Positions 1 through 8,331 of a stretch of 57,692 nt of DNA are shown here, piece by piece; the first letter of the stretch is position 1; every line of letters starts with the position of its first letter. Source of the DNA: Sphingomonadales bacterium. Its GTDB lineage: Bacteria > Pseudomonadota > Alphaproteobacteria > Sphingomonadales > Sphingomonadaceae. The stretch is from NCBI GenBank assembly GCA_028870315.1, contig JAGWPW010000051.1, positions 1-57,692 on the forward strand. Reading direction: 5' to 3'. Made by a program: the position numbers and the translations under genes. The notes under the pieces were generated by a model. The model searched no databases. It was not told the origin of the DNA and saw only the letters and a list, made by a program, of their open reading frames with translations.

Positions 1-482
1 ACCGCGAGCTGGCGCGCCTGCCCGGCGACCTGCCATTCCTGCCAGAGCAGCTCGGCATCGACCTGCGCGGCGGCAGCCCGCGCCGCGCGCAGCCTTGGCC
101 GGTAGATCAGCAGCGCCTTCACGTCCTGAGTAAGGCCAAGGGTCCACGCCGGCACATTGCCTGGCCCCGAAAGCAGCGGCAGCAGCGAGCCGCCGAGCTG
201 CGGATTGGGCAACACCCCGGCCGCGACGAGCTGCGCCTGAGCCACCCCCCGCCGGGCACGGGCGGCGATGAGATCGGGATCACGCGCCAGCGCCAGCGCC
301 ACCACCTCGTCCACCGCCAGCGGATGCGGCGGCAACAGCCCGGCCGCCGCCTCCGCGCCGGCAAGCGGGGGCGCGGAGGCGAGCGGCGCCGGGGTGTAAT
401 GCGCGCAGCCCCCCAGCGCGAGCGCCAGTGCGGAAAACAACCGCAGGGGCGCAAACCCGGCATTCGGCGCTCGTGACGACAT
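1..482 (-). CDS. TolC/CzcC-family outer-membrane efflux lipoprotein, 3' part outside window
   Basis: Only the first 160 codons are inside the window; the frame stays open to base 1. The ATG is at 480-482. The N-terminus has a signal peptide ending in a lipobox (L-G-G-C, residues 23-26), so the protein should be a lipidated outer-membrane protein. After it come a stretch like ALARDPDLIAARARR and then GVLPNPQLGG, typical of the coiled-coil repeats of TolC/CzcC-type factors (family knowledge). Such factors form the outer-membrane channel of RND or related pumps. The gene lies 43 bp behind the PepSY gene on the same strand and is probably co-transcribed with it, away from the two-component system. 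Its inner-membrane partners would be to the left of the window. The substrate cannot be told. Confidence 0.8.
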   Translation of the reverse strand, partial: MSSRAPNAGFAPLRLFSALALALGGCAHYTPAPLASAPPLAGAEAAAGLLPPHPLAVDEVVALALARDPDLIAARARRGVAQAQLVAAGVLPNPQLGGSLLPLLSGPGNVPAWTLGLTQDVKALLIYRPRLRAARAAAAQVDAELLWQEWQVAGQARQLA

Positions 483-525
483 CGCCCCCCCTATGTGATC
501 CGCGCGCTGCCCCCCGGCACCGTCC

Positions 526-849
526 TTAGTCCGGGTTCGGACCCTCGGCCCGGTTCTCCAGCACCGCGCCGGTCCTGGCGTCAACCCCGACCTCGAAGGT
601 CCGACCGCGGCTCGTCACATCGAAGGAATAGCGCAGGCCCGAGCCCCCGGCCTCCTTTTCCAGTTCCTGATCGGTGATCGTCCCCGGCCGCGCCTTGAGC
701 GCGGTCGCGCGGGCGGCCGCGAGCGATACCTTCGCCATCGGCATCAGTTCCGCACCGGCCATGTGGCCGTGCGGCGGGGCGGCTTCGGCGCCGCCGGCGA
801 CAAGCACCGCAGCCGCCGCAACCGCCATGGTCATCACAGTCTTACGCAT
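526..849 (-). CDS. Small periplasmic PepSY-domain protein
   Basis: 107 aa. I chose the ATG at 847-849 because GGAGAAAG lies just upstream; an in-frame start 30 bp earlier would add an arginine-rich extension before the signal peptide. Residues 1-24 form a signal peptide (MRKTVMTMAVAAAAVLVAGG then AEA). Residues about 50-105 look like a PepSY domain, ending in YSFDV, FEVGVDARTGAVLEN. PepSY proteins are exported, often sit beside two-component systems and efflux genes, and are thought to bind or inhibit periplasmic partners (family knowledge). The gene is divergent from the response regulator and shares a 156-bp control region holding a 14-bp palindrome. It is probably the first gene of an operon with the efflux lipoprotein. 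Confidence 0.82.
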   Translation of the reverse strand: MRKTVMTMAVAAAAVLVAGGAEAAPPHGHMAGAELMPMAKVSLAAARATALKARPGTITDQELEKEAGGSGLRYSFDVTSRGRTFEVGVDARTGAVLENRAEGPNPD

Positions 850-925
850 CGTCTTTCTCCGGAGGCGTGATCGCCTCACGCTTATCCGCTACACGGACTT
901 ACATTCGCTCAGCCTCAACCGGACA

Positions 926-939
926 TTGGGAATTCCCAA
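926..939. promoter_or_regulatory. Perfect 14-bp palindrome, putative operator (box 1)
   Basis: TTGGGAATTCCCAA is a perfect inverted repeat in the divergent promoter region of the PepSY gene and the response regulator, 77 bp from the first start and 66 bp from the second. It lies in a 19-bp block, GACATTGGGAATTCCCAAC (922-940), that recurs with one mismatch at 3099-3117. Placement suggests a binding site for the adjacent OmpR-family regulator; that is an inference. Confidence 0.6.
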
Positions 940-1005
940 CTTGCGTGCCCGTCCGGATCGGAATGCTGCATGCGGGCAAACGAGACGCCAGAGGGAACCC
1001 GACCC

Positions 1006-1686
1006 ATGAAACTGCTGCTGCTCGAGGATGACGCATCGACCCGCACCCATGTCGCGCGAACGCTGACCGCCGCGGGCCATGTCGTCGATGTCTGCGCGAA
1101 CGGCGAAGATGCGCTGTTCCTCGCCACCACCAACAGCTATGCGGTTCTCATCCTCGACCGCATGGTGCCCGGGCTCGACGGGCTTTCGGCACTGAAGCGC
1201 ATGCGCGCGGCCGGGGTGGCGACCCCGGCGCTGCTGCTGACCGCGATCGACGGCGTGAACGACCGCGTCGAAGGTCTCGAAAGCGGGGCCGACGATTATC
1301 TGGTCAAGCCCTTCGCCGCCACCGAGCTCATCGCCCGCGTCGGCGCGCTCGCCCGGCGGCCACCCTCGGTCGAGGCGCTCACCACCCTGCGCGTTGGCGA
1401 TCTCGAATTCGACCTGCTCAAACGCAACGTCACCCGCGCCGGGCGGCGCATCGAGCTTCAGGCGCAGGAAATGAAGCTGCTCGAATATCTCATGCGGCAC
1501 AAGGGCGAGATCGTCACCCGCACGATGCTGCTCGAAAACGTCTGGTCGTTTCACTTCGATCCGCAGACCAATCTCATCGAAAGCCACATGAGCCGGCTGC
1601 GCTCCAAGGTCGATCGCGGTTTCGGCACAGCGCTGATCCATACCGTGCGCGGCTCTGGCTATCGCATCGAGGCACTGCCGGCGTGA
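1006..1686 (+). CDS. OmpR/PhoB-family DNA-binding response regulator
   Basis: 226 aa. The receiver domain (about 1-115) shows the acidic pair E7-D8-D9, the phospho-acceptor D51 in LILDRMVPGLDG, and the conserved lysine in DDYLVKPF. The C-terminal winged helix (about 128-224) carries ELQAQEMKLLEYLMRHKGE, RTMLLENVW and VRGSGYRIE. I chose the ATG at 1006, preceded by GAGGGAA; an upstream in-frame ATG at 970 would add 12 residues before the conserved start KLLLLEDD. The stop overlaps the GTG start of the kinase gene, so the two are translationally coupled. It probably controls the flanking PepSY/efflux genes and the beta-propeller gene through the palindromic boxes (inference). Confidence 0.93.
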   Translation: MKLLLLEDDASTRTHVARTLTAAGHVVDVCANGEDALFLATTNSYAVLILDRMVPGLDGLSALKRMRAAGVATPALLLTAIDGVNDRVEGLESGADDYLVKPFAATELIARVGALARRPPSVEALTTLRVGDLEFDLLKRNVTRAGRRIELQAQEMKLLEYLMRHKGEIVTRTMLLENVWSFHFDPQTNLIESHMSRLRSKVDRGFGTALIHTVRGSGYRIEALPA

Positions 1687-3050
1687 GCCGCCTTTCCTCG
1701 TTCAACAGCGGCGCCTTCCGCTTCGCCTTGCTCATCGCCGGGCTGTTCGCGCTGGGATCGCTGGTGCTGCTTGCGGTCGTCGATCGTTCGATCGAAGCCT
1801 ATGCACAGGAGGCGACCGTCGTCAGCCTGAAGGCCGAAACCGCAACCCTTATGCAGGACTGGCCCGAGGGCGGTCTCGCCGAACTGCGCGACGCGATCGC
1901 GCCGCGCGAGCAGTTGGCCATCGAACAACCGTTTCAATATCTGCTGCTCGACGCGCATGGCAGACGGCTGGCGGGCAGATTGCCGATGGCAGCGGCGCAC
2001 AGCGGCTGGGGCGCGGTCGCCTTCGCCGATGACCGCGAGAGGGAAACCGCCGCGCGTCCCGAAATCTTGCGGACGCTTGGCACGCGGCTGGCCGATGGCG
2101 CGCTGCTGGTGGTGGCGACCGACACGTTCGACGTCCAGAAGCTGCGCCACAGGCTTGCCGCCTTCACCATCGCCTCCAGCATCGCGCTGACGCTGCTCGC
2201 GCTGATCGGCGGCTATGCGATCGGCCTTGTCTTTCTCCAGCGGCTTGCGCGGGTGAACGGCGCGGTGGCGCGAATCATGACGGGCGATCTTGCCGAGCGG
2301 CTGCCGACCATCGGCATGAGCCCCGAGTTCGACCATCTGTCGCGCAATCTCAACGCGATGCTCGACCGGATCTCGGCGCTGATGGACGGGCTGCGCCAGC
2401 TTTCGACCGACATCGCGCATGATCTGCGCACGCCGCTGACCCGCCTGCAACAGCGGTTGGAGGCGATGCGCGCCAGTGCGTCACCCGAGGAATACGAAGC
2501 CGGGATCGAGGCGGCGCTGGCCCAGATCGAGGAGATCCACGCGATCTTCCGCGCGCTGCTGCGCATCGGGCTGATCGAAGGCGGCGAGCAGGCGCGCAAG
2601 CTCGAAACCGTCGATCTCTCCGAGCTGGTCGCCCGGGTCGCCGAGGCCTACCGGCCGACGGCGGAGGATGCCGGCCGGCGGTTTTCGCTGGCGATCGCCG
2701 AAGGTCTCCATGCCGCGGGCGATGCCGAGCTGCTCGCCCAGCTCCTCACCAACCTCGTTGACAATGCGCTCCAGCATACGCCGCAAGGGGTGGCGATCGC
2801 GATGGCGCTGCGGCGCGAGGGCGCGCGGGTGGTGATCGCGGTCAGCGACGAAGGCGGCGGCATTCCGCCCGACCAGCGCGGCAAGGTGCTCACCCGTTTC
2901 TACCGGCTCGACGCCAGCCGGCACAGCCCCGGCGCGGGGCTGGGGCTGGCGCTCGTCGCCGCGATCGCCGCGCTGCACCGCGCCGAACTGGTGCTTGCGG
3001 ACAACCGCCCCGGATTGCGGGTGGAACTGCATTTCCCGCAAGCGGAATGA
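1683..3050 (+). CDS. Membrane sensor histidine kinase
   Basis: 455 aa, starting at a GTG that overlaps the regulator's TGA. Predicted order: transmembrane segment about 10-32, periplasmic sensor of about 125 residues, second transmembrane segment about 160-185, HAMP linker, dimerisation domain with the phospho-acceptor His at about 246 in DIAHDLRTPLTRL, and an ATPase domain with N box DNALQHTP near 360, G1 box DEGGGIPP and G2 box GLGLALV. It should autophosphorylate and pass phosphate to the regulator encoded just upstream. The periplasmic domain has no motif I recognise, so the signal is unknown; the efflux and PepSY context suggests metal or envelope stress (inference). Confidence 0.93.
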   Translation: MSRLSSFNSGAFRFALLIAGLFALGSLVLLAVVDRSIEAYAQEATVVSLKAETATLMQDWPEGGLAELRDAIAPREQLAIEQPFQYLLLDAHGRRLAGRLPMAAAHSGWGAVAFADDRERETAARPEILRTLGTRLADGALLVVATDTFDVQKLRHRLAAFTIASSIALTLLALIGGYAIGLVFLQRLARVNGAVARIMTGDLAERLPTIGMSPEFDHLSRNLNAMLDRISALMDGLRQLSTDIAHDLRTPLTRLQQRLEAMRASASPEEYEAGIEAALAQIEEIHAIFRALLRIGLIEGGEQARKLETVDLSELVARVAEAYRPTAEDAGRRFSLAIAEGLHAAGDAELLAQLLTNLVDNALQHTPQGVAIAMALRREGARVVIAVSDEGGGIPPDQRGKVLTRFYRLDASRHSPGAGLGLALVAAIAALHRAELVLADNRPGLRVELHFPQAE

Positions 3051-3102
3051 TGCCAGTCGCATGAGGCGACCGGGCTTTTCGCCCGCCCCTTCCCATCCGA
3101 CA

Positions 3103-3116
3103 TTGGGAATTGCCAA
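3103..3116. promoter_or_regulatory. 14-bp near-palindrome, putative operator (box 2)
   Basis: TTGGGAATTGCCAA matches box 1 at 926-939 except for one base, and the match extends to 18 of 19 bases (3099-3117 versus 922-940). It lies 108 bp before the start of the beta-propeller gene and just after the kinase stop. It marks that gene as a likely separate transcript in the same regulon (inference). Confidence 0.55.
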
Positions 3117-3223
3117 CCTTTGCCCATCACGCTTGCCGAGCCGGGGCGAACCCGTCAGGCTCGCGCAGCAAGGGCTTCGGGCGCGACCCCGCAAATCACC
3201 CAGCCCGCTCCAGGGAGAAGCGC

Positions 3224-4252
3224 ATGACCGTCCGCCGCCTGCTTCGCGCGTTCTGCATCGGCATTGCCGCGCTCGCCCCGGCCCACGCGTTCGCATCGGA
3301 CGGCGGCTATCGCCAGGTGGCGAGCATTGCGCTGGGGCCACCCGAGCGCTGGGACTATGTCGTCGCCGATCCGGGAACCGGGCGGATCTATGTCTCGCAT
3401 GGTGACCGGGTCGCGGTGCTCGACGCGCGATCGGGCCACATCGTCGGACAGGTCGAGGGCATGCCCGGCGGCACCCATGGCATCGCGATCTCGGCGGCAA
3501 CCGGGCAGGGCTTCACCGATGACGGCGAAAAAGGCGAAGCGGTCGCCTTCGACCTCAAGACCCTCAAGGTCGGGCACCGCATCCCCGTCGCCGCCGATGC
3601 CGATGGCATGGTCACCGATCCGCGCACCGGACGGGTGTTCGTCGTCGATGGCGATCCCGGCAGGCTCACCGTCATCGACCCGCGCAGCGACAGCGTGGTC
3701 GCGACCATCGACGTCGGCGCGAAGATGGAATATCTCGCCGCCGACCGGGCGGGGCATGTCTATGTCGCGGGCGTGGAAAAAAGCGATGTCATCGTCATCG
3801 ATGCCGCGAGCGCGCAGATCACCGCGCATTGGCAGACCCCCGATTGCCAGCGCCCGCACGGCGTGGCGCTCGACGCGGCGAACGGGCGGCTGTTCATGGG
3901 CTGCCTCAACGCGAAGATGATGGTGCTCGACACCGGCTCGGGCCGCATCGTCGCCGAATTGCCGATCGGCCATGGCAATGATTCGGTCGCCTGGGATCCG
4001 CTGCGCCGCCGCGTGTTCAGCCCCAACGGCCGCGACGGGACGATCAGCGTCTTCCGGCAGGTGACGCCCGATCGCTATGCCGCGCTGCCGACGATCACCA
4101 CCATGCCCGGCACGCGCACCATGGCGGTCGATCCGCGCAGCGGCAAGCTGTTCGCGGTCGCCGCCGATTTCGACCCCGCCCCGTCCAGCGGCGGACGCCC
4201 CGCCATCCGGCCGGGCAGCGTGCGCGTGCTGGTGTTCGCGCCGGCAAGCTGA
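3224..4252 (+). CDS. Secreted YncE/YVTN-like beta-propeller protein
   Basis: 342 aa. I chose the ATG at 3224 because it follows GGGAGAAG and begins a signal peptide (MTVRRLLRAFCIGIAALAP, cleavage near AHA-FAS). The mature part has repeated blades of the type GRIYVSHGDRVAVLD, GRVFVVDG.PGRLTVID, GHVYVAGVEKSDVIVID and GRLFMGCLNAKMMVLD, as in YncE-type periplasmic seven-bladed propellers (family knowledge). A pair of cysteines in DCQRP and MGCLN could form a disulfide. The function of such proteins is generally unclear. It follows the two-component genes and carries box 2 upstream, so it is probably regulated with them. Confidence 0.8.
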   Translation: MTVRRLLRAFCIGIAALAPAHAFASDGGYRQVASIALGPPERWDYVVADPGTGRIYVSHGDRVAVLDARSGHIVGQVEGMPGGTHGIAISAATGQGFTDDGEKGEAVAFDLKTLKVGHRIPVAADADGMVTDPRTGRVFVVDGDPGRLTVIDPRSDSVVATIDVGAKMEYLAADRAGHVYVAGVEKSDVIVIDAASAQITAHWQTPDCQRPHGVALDAANGRLFMGCLNAKMMVLDTGSGRIVAELPIGHGNDSVAWDPLRRRVFSPNGRDGTISVFRQVTPDRYAALPTITTMPGTRTMAVDPRSGKLFAVAADFDPAPSSGGRPAIRPGSVRVLVFAPAS

Positions 4253-4272
4253 GGAAGCCGGCGGGCGGTGAC

Positions 4273-4300
4273 GAAAATCCGCCGCTTCCGGCGGATTTTC
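4273..4300. terminator. Bidirectional hairpin terminator
   Basis: A perfect 11-bp stem, GAAAATCCGCC / GGCGGATTTTC, with a 6-base loop lies between two convergent genes, 20 bp after the propeller stop and 15 bp from the ferredoxin stop. A short A run on one side and T run on the other allow it to work in both directions, though both U tracts are short. Confidence 0.7.
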
Positions 4301-4315
4301 AAACGAACTCCCGCG

Positions 4316-4633
4316 TCAGTCTTCCTGGGCGATGGTCACGCGCATGCCTTCGAAGGCATCGGTGACCGGCAACTGGCACGACAGCCGCGAGTTGCCGTCG
4401 CGGTGGCTGGAGCTGTCGAGCAGGTCGTTTTCATCCTCGCTCATCTTCGGCAGCCTGTCGAGATAGGCGGGGTCGATATGGACATGGCAGGTGGCGCAGC
4501 TGCAGCAGCCGCCGCACAGCGCGAGCAACTCATCGAAGCCATTGTCGCGAATGACCTCCATCAGCGTCCGGCCGGTGCTGGCGTTGACGGTCTTTTCCTC
4601 GCCGGCGTGATTGATCACCACAACATTGGGCAT
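4316..4633 (-). CDS. [2Fe-2S] ferredoxin, adrenodoxin/putidaredoxin type
   Basis: 105 aa. I chose the ATG at 4631-4633, preceded by GGGAAGGAAG and beginning MPNVVVINHAG. The cluster ligands fit C-x5-C-x2-C ... C: Cys40, Cys46, Cys49 and Cys86 (LSCQLP). The HVHID after the third cysteine and the acidic SEDENDLLD segment match ferredoxins that pass electrons from a ferredoxin reductase to P450s or oxygenases (family knowledge). Two additional cysteines, 43 and 44, sit inside the cluster loop (CGGCCSC). The gene stands alone, divergent from the glycosylase gene, so its partner cannot be inferred. Confidence 0.92.
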   Translation of the reverse strand: MPNVVVINHAGEEKTVNASTGRTLMEVIRDNGFDELLALCGGCCSCATCHVHIDPAYLDRLPKMSEDENDLLDSSSHRDGNSRLSCQLPVTDAFEGMRVTIAQED

Positions 4634-4733
4634 CGTGCACTTCCTTCCCATCGGCCTGTCGGCCCTGTTCGCGCTTCGGCGCGGCTGCTAACGACTGGCT
4701 GGCCGCTTGGCAACCGGGAGAGCGATAACGGGC

Positions 4734-5351
4734 ATGGGCGTATCGGCAGATGACTTGCACGCAGCGCTCGATGCGCTGGCGGCGCGCGAGCCGGGGATCG
4801 CCCGTGCGCTGGCGCTGGCCGGCTATCCCGAGCCGCGGCTGCGCGCGCGCGGGCATGCGACGCTGCTGCGCACGATCGTCGGCCAGCAGGTGAGTGTCGC
4901 TGCCGCCGCCTCGGTGTGGGGCCGGCTGGAGACGCTGCTCGGCCCCGGGCTTGCGCCCGAGGCGCTGCTCGCCGCCGATGCCGAGGCGCTGCGTGGCTGC
5001 GGGCTCTCGCGCCAGAAGCAGGCCTATGCGCGCAGCCTGTGCGAACTGGTCGCAGCGGGCACGCTCGACCTCCACACCCTGCCCGAAGCCGATGAGGAGG
5101 CGATCGCGGCGCTGACCCGGATCAAGGGAATCGGCCGCTGGTCGGCGGAAATCTATCTGCTGTTCGCCGAGGGCCGCCCCGACATCTGGCCCGCGGGCGA
5201 TCTTGCCGTGCAGGCAGGCATCCAGAAGATCCTCGGCCTCGATGCCCGGCCCGACGAGAAGCAGACCCGCGCGCGCGCCGAGGGCTGGCGTCCCTATCGC
5301 GGCGCCGCGGCGATCTTTACCTGGCACTGCTACAACAACGCCGCCCTATAG
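4734..5351 (+). CDS. DNA-3-methyladenine glycosylase, AlkA/HhH-GPD family
   Basis: 205 aa. The protein removes alkylated bases from DNA in base-excision repair (family knowledge). It shows the conserved TIVGQQVS segment of the HhH-GPD fold near residue 47, a helix-hairpin-helix around LTRIKGIGRWSAEIYLL, and the catalytic aspartate at about 156 in WPAGDLAVQ. It lacks the extra N-terminal domain of E. coli AlkA and so resembles the shorter single-domain forms. I chose the ATG at 4734 (GGGAGAG about 10-15 bases upstream); an in-frame start at 4707 is possible. Confidence 0.9.
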   Translation: MGVSADDLHAALDALAAREPGIARALALAGYPEPRLRARGHATLLRTIVGQQVSVAAAASVWGRLETLLGPGLAPEALLAADAEALRGCGLSRQKQAYARSLCELVAAGTLDLHTLPEADEEAIAALTRIKGIGRWSAEIYLLFAEGRPDIWPAGDLAVQAGIQKILGLDARPDEKQTRARAEGWRPYRGAAAIFTWHCYNNAAL

Positions 5352-5394
5352 GTCATCTTCACCGCTGCAACGAACGCAGGCGAGGAGACAGACG

Positions 5395-6567
5395 ATGGAT
5401 GCGGTGGCCGGCTGGGATGTTTTCATCGACAATCTGCGCGACCTGCCGCAGCGGATGCTGGCAAAGCTGCCGGCGGCGATGCAGGCCGATCCGCAGATCC
5501 GCCAGGAAATCGCGCGGCTGGCGCTCGAATCGCTCGCCTCGAACCTCTTGGAGGCGATCGGCGGCGATGGCGATGCGCCGGTGTTCCTGCCCTCGATCGG
5601 CCAGATCCTCAACGTCGGCCAGCCCAATGCCGATACCATCTATCGCTCGGCGAAGCTGACGCCGGGGGCGAGCTATCGGCTGACCGGGCGGCGCGGCAGC
5701 CTGAAGCTGAGCGTGCTCGCGCAGGTCGTCCCGCAGGGTGAGCCCGGTGCCGGCGCGCGCGCGCATCTCGACCTCGCCGATCTGGCGACCGATGCCGAGG
5801 GCCGCTTCGAGGTGCTGGTCAGCGCCGAACGCCCCGCGGGCCATCACGGCGACTGGTGGCAGCTCAATCCCGGAGCAACCCGGCTGATGCTGCGGCTGGT
5901 GAGTTCAAACTGGGCGGGCGAGACTTCGCCGACGATCGCCATCGAGCGGCTCGACCGGCCCACCGCGCGGCCGCGGCCTTGCGCCGAAGCGCTCGAAGCG
6001 CGGCTGCGCGCGCTGCCCCGCGCCATCGATTATCTCGCGCTGATGTTCGTCGATCATGTCGAACAGCTTCGCGCCGAGGGCTATGTCAACCGGCTCAAGG
6101 TATTCGACGTGCCGTTCGGCGCCTTGCAGGGCCAGTTCTATTACGAGGGCGCCTATGATCTCGCCGACGACGAGGCGCTGATCGTCGATTCGCCGGTGCC
6201 GGGCAAATGCGACTATCGCTCGCTCATCCTGACGAACGAGATCTACGAGACCACCGACTGGATCAACAACCACGCCAGCCTGAACGACGCGCAGGCCGCG
6301 CCCGACAGCGACGGGCGGCTGCGCATCGTCATTTCGGCGCGCGACCCGGGGGTGAAGAACTGGCTCGACACCGCCGGCCATGCAAAGGGCGCGGTGCAGG
6401 GCCGCTGGACCGGCTGCGACAGCCATCCGATGCCGACGGTCACCAAGGTGAAGCTGAGCGAACTGGCCGCGCATCTTCCCGCCGATGTCGCCCGGGTGAC
6501 GCCGGCCGAACGCGAGGCGATCCTGCGCGCCCGCCGCACCGCCTGGCTCGAACGGCCGCAGTGGTAG
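5395..6567 (+). CDS. DUF1214-like protein of unknown function
   Basis: 390 aa, start preceded by GAGGAGAC, no signal peptide. The C-terminal third has features that recall DUF1214 proteins: YRSLILTNEIYETTDW, HASLNDAQAAPDSDGRLRI, a VISARDPGVKNWLDTAGH segment, and RWTGC. The N-terminal third contains FLPSIGQILNVGQPNADTIY, a segment that often precedes this domain. Such proteins are widespread in sphingomonads and related bacteria, but no reaction is established to my knowledge. It begins 43 bp after the glycosylase and could share its transcript. The family assignment is by eye and moderate. Confidence 0.7.
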   Translation: MDAVAGWDVFIDNLRDLPQRMLAKLPAAMQADPQIRQEIARLALESLASNLLEAIGGDGDAPVFLPSIGQILNVGQPNADTIYRSAKLTPGASYRLTGRRGSLKLSVLAQVVPQGEPGAGARAHLDLADLATDAEGRFEVLVSAERPAGHHGDWWQLNPGATRLMLRLVSSNWAGETSPTIAIERLDRPTARPRPCAEALEARLRALPRAIDYLALMFVDHVEQLRAEGYVNRLKVFDVPFGALQGQFYYEGAYDLADDEALIVDSPVPGKCDYRSLILTNEIYETTDWINNHASLNDAQAAPDSDGRLRIVISARDPGVKNWLDTAGHAKGAVQGRWTGCDSHPMPTVTKVKLSELAAHLPADVARVTPAEREAILRARRTAWLERPQW

Positions 6568-6606
6568 GGCCAGCCCGCGACCGCGCGACGCGACGCTTGC
6601 CCGCAT

Positions 6607-6918
6607 TCAGGCCGGATGCGGATGCCCCCGCAGCACGGCGTCGATCGCCCCGGCCAGCGCCACGTCGCGCGCGCTCAGCCCGCCCGCGTCATGGGTGGTG
6701 AGGGTGATCGCCACGCGGTTGTAGACATTGTGCCATTCGGGATGGTGATCGGCCTTCTCGGCGAGCAAGGCAACGCGGGTCATGAAGGCGAAGGCCTCGC
6801 TGAAATCAGCGAAGCGCGCCTCGCGCAAGAGGGCGAGCCCGTCTGCGCGCAGCCGCCAGTCGGGCAGCCGCGCCAGCGCCGCGTCGCGCGCGGCTTCGGT
6901 GAGGCGGGGAATAGCCAT
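6607..6918 (-). CDS. phhB: 4a-hydroxytetrahydrobiopterin dehydratase (pterin-4a-carbinolamine dehydratase)
   Basis: 103 aa, the usual length. It dehydrates 4a-hydroxy-tetrahydrobiopterin to the quinonoid dihydropterin, recycling the cofactor of aromatic amino acid hydroxylases (family knowledge). The diagnostic E-K-A-D-H-H-P-E-W motif near residues 54-62 carries the catalytic histidines, followed by [20 protein letters not shown] phenylalanine hydroxylase gene is not visible in this window. It converges on the DUF1214-like gene with 39 bp between stops, and is divergent from ccmA. Confidence 0.93.
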   Translation of the reverse strand: MAIPRLTEAARDAALARLPDWRLRADGLALLREARFADFSEAFAFMTRVALLAEKADHHPEWHNVYNRVAITLTTHDAGGLSARDVALAGAIDAVLRGHPHPA

Positions 6919-6965
6919 GGCCGTCTCCTTGGCAGTGCGGCCGCTTTCGCCTAAGCGCGACGCCC

Positions 6966-7553
6966 ATGCAAGCCTCTCCGCCCCGCCTGCTCGCCCAAGC
7001 GCTGGCGTGCCGGCGCGGCGAGAGGGTGCTGTTCGCCGGGCTGGGGCTGGAACTGGGTCCGGGCGAGGCGCTGCATGTGCGCGGCGCCAACGGGATCGGC
7101 AAAAGCAGCCTCCTGCGGCTGCTCGCCGGGCTGGCGCGGCCCGAGGCGGGGCAGGTCATCCGGCAGGGCGCGATCGGCCTCGTCGATGAACGCCCCGCGC
7201 TCGATCCGCATCTGCCGCTCGGCCGCGCGCTCGGCTTCTGGGCGGCGCTCGACGGGGGCAAGAGCATCGCCGCCGCTGCCCGGCTGGGGCTGGGCGAACT
7301 GCTCGACGTGCCGGTGCGCTATCTGTCGAGCGGGCAGAGGAAGCGCGCCGCGCTCGCCCGGCTCATCACCCAGCCGGCAATGATCTGGCTGCTCGACGAG
7401 CCGCTCAACGGGCTCGATGCCGCCGCCGCCGACCTCGCCGCCCGCCTTGCCGCGGAACGCTGCGCGACCGGCGGGATCTGCGTCATCGCCTCGCATCAGC
7501 CCTTCGCGCTTGCCGGCATGGCAACGCTCGACCTCGCCGGTTTCGCGCCGTGA
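6966..7553 (+). CDS. ccmA: Heme exporter ATP-binding protein CcmA
   Basis: 195 aa. ATPase of the CcmABCD complex that supplies heme to CcmE for cytochrome c maturation (family knowledge). Walker A is GANGIGKSS (about 40-48), the ABC signature is [14 protein letters not shown], and Walker B is [12 protein letters not shown]; the short length and the LNGLD ending fit CcmA. The stop overlaps the start of ccmB by four bases, confirming a two-gene operon. The system matches the need for c-type cytochromes such as the cytochrome c1 encoded further right. Confidence 0.93.
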   Translation: MQASPPRLLAQALACRRGERVLFAGLGLELGPGEALHVRGANGIGKSSLLRLLAGLARPEAGQVIRQGAIGLVDERPALDPHLPLGRALGFWAALDGGKSIAAAARLGLGELLDVPVRYLSSGQRKRAALARLITQPAMIWLLDEPLNGLDAAAADLAARLAAERCATGGICVIASHQPFALAGMATLDLAGFAP

Positions 7554-8209
7554 TCCGCATCTTCGCGCTGATCCTCAAACGCGATCTCGCGGTGCTGCTG
7601 CTGGGCCGTGGCCAGGGCAGCGCGCTGCTGCCGATCCTGTTTTTCCTTGCGGTTGCCATGCTGTTTCCCTTCGCGGTCGGCCCCGAACCGCGCGTTCTCG
7701 CCCGCGCCGGCGGCGGGGTGATCTGGATCGCCGCGCTGCTCGCCGCGGTGCTGCCGCTCGACCGGCTGATCGAACCCGACCTCACGCTCGGCGCGTTCGA
7801 CCAGTGGCGGCTTCGCGGCATCGCCGAGGAAGGTATCGTCGCGCTGCGCATGCTCGCGCATTGGCTGGCCTTCGCGCCGCCGCTGATGCTCGCCGCGCTG
7901 CCGGCAAGCGCGCTGCTCGGCCTTCCCGACCACGCGCTCGCCCGTATCGAACTGAGCCTGCTTGCCGGAACCCCGGGCCTTGCCGCGCTGGGAGTGACCA
8001 TCGCCGCGGTCACCGCCGGGCTGCGCGGCGGGGCGGCGCTTGCCGGGCTGCTCACCATCCCGCTTGCCGTGCCGCTGCTGATTTTCGGCGCCGGGAGCCT
8101 CGCCGCCGGCGGGGACAGCGGGCTGGCGCTTGCCGCTGCGGCCAGCCTGATGCTGATCGCGCTTGGCCCCTTCGCGGGCGGCGCGGCGATCCGCGCGGCG
8201 CGCGGCTGA
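7550..8209 (+). CDS. ccmB: Heme exporter membrane protein CcmB
   Basis: 219 aa, GTG start inside the end of ccmA (GTGA overlap). The protein is almost wholly hydrophobic with about six membrane segments and begins with the family-like [25 protein letters not shown] and the LAHWLAFAPPL segment are in register with CcmB. It is the membrane partner of CcmA. ccmC, which often follows, is absent: an intergenic palindromic element and then dapA on the other strand come next. Confidence 0.93.
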   Translation: MIRIFALILKRDLAVLLLGRGQGSALLPILFFLAVAMLFPFAVGPEPRVLARAGGGVIWIAALLAAVLPLDRLIEPDLTLGAFDQWRLRGIAEEGIVALRMLAHWLAFAPPLMLAALPASALLGLPDHALARIELSLLAGTPGLAALGVTIAAVTAGLRGGAALAGLLTIPLAVPLLIFGAGSLAAGGDSGLALAAAASLMLIALGPFAGGAAIRAARG

Positions 8210-8228
8210 CACCGCGCGCGGGGCAGGA

Positions 8229-8274
8229 GCATCGCGCCGAAAAGTGGGCACCGGTTTTCGGCAAAAAGCGATGC
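8229..8274. repeat. Palindromic intergenic repeat (REP-like), copy 1
   Basis: A 46-bp imperfect palindrome: outer arms GCATCGC (8229-8235) and GCGATGC (8268-8274), inner arms GCCGAAAA (8236-8243) and TTTTCGGC (8255-8262). It lies between the converging ccmB and dapA genes. A degenerate copy is at 22639-22683. Palindromes of this kind are common between genes in alphaproteobacteria (family knowledge) and may end or stabilise transcripts. The remaining intergenic bases hold no further gene. Confidence 0.75.
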
Positions 8275-8331
8275 GACAACAAAGACCTGGAGCACAGGGC
8301 GTGACTTACGAAATCACGCACTGCGCTCCAG

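Noticed and set aside
119-463. 114-codon frame on the minus strand in the left end
   Set aside because: An out-of-frame shadow, rich in Arg and Trp, of the efflux lipoprotein, which has a signal peptide and lipobox in the neighbouring frame.
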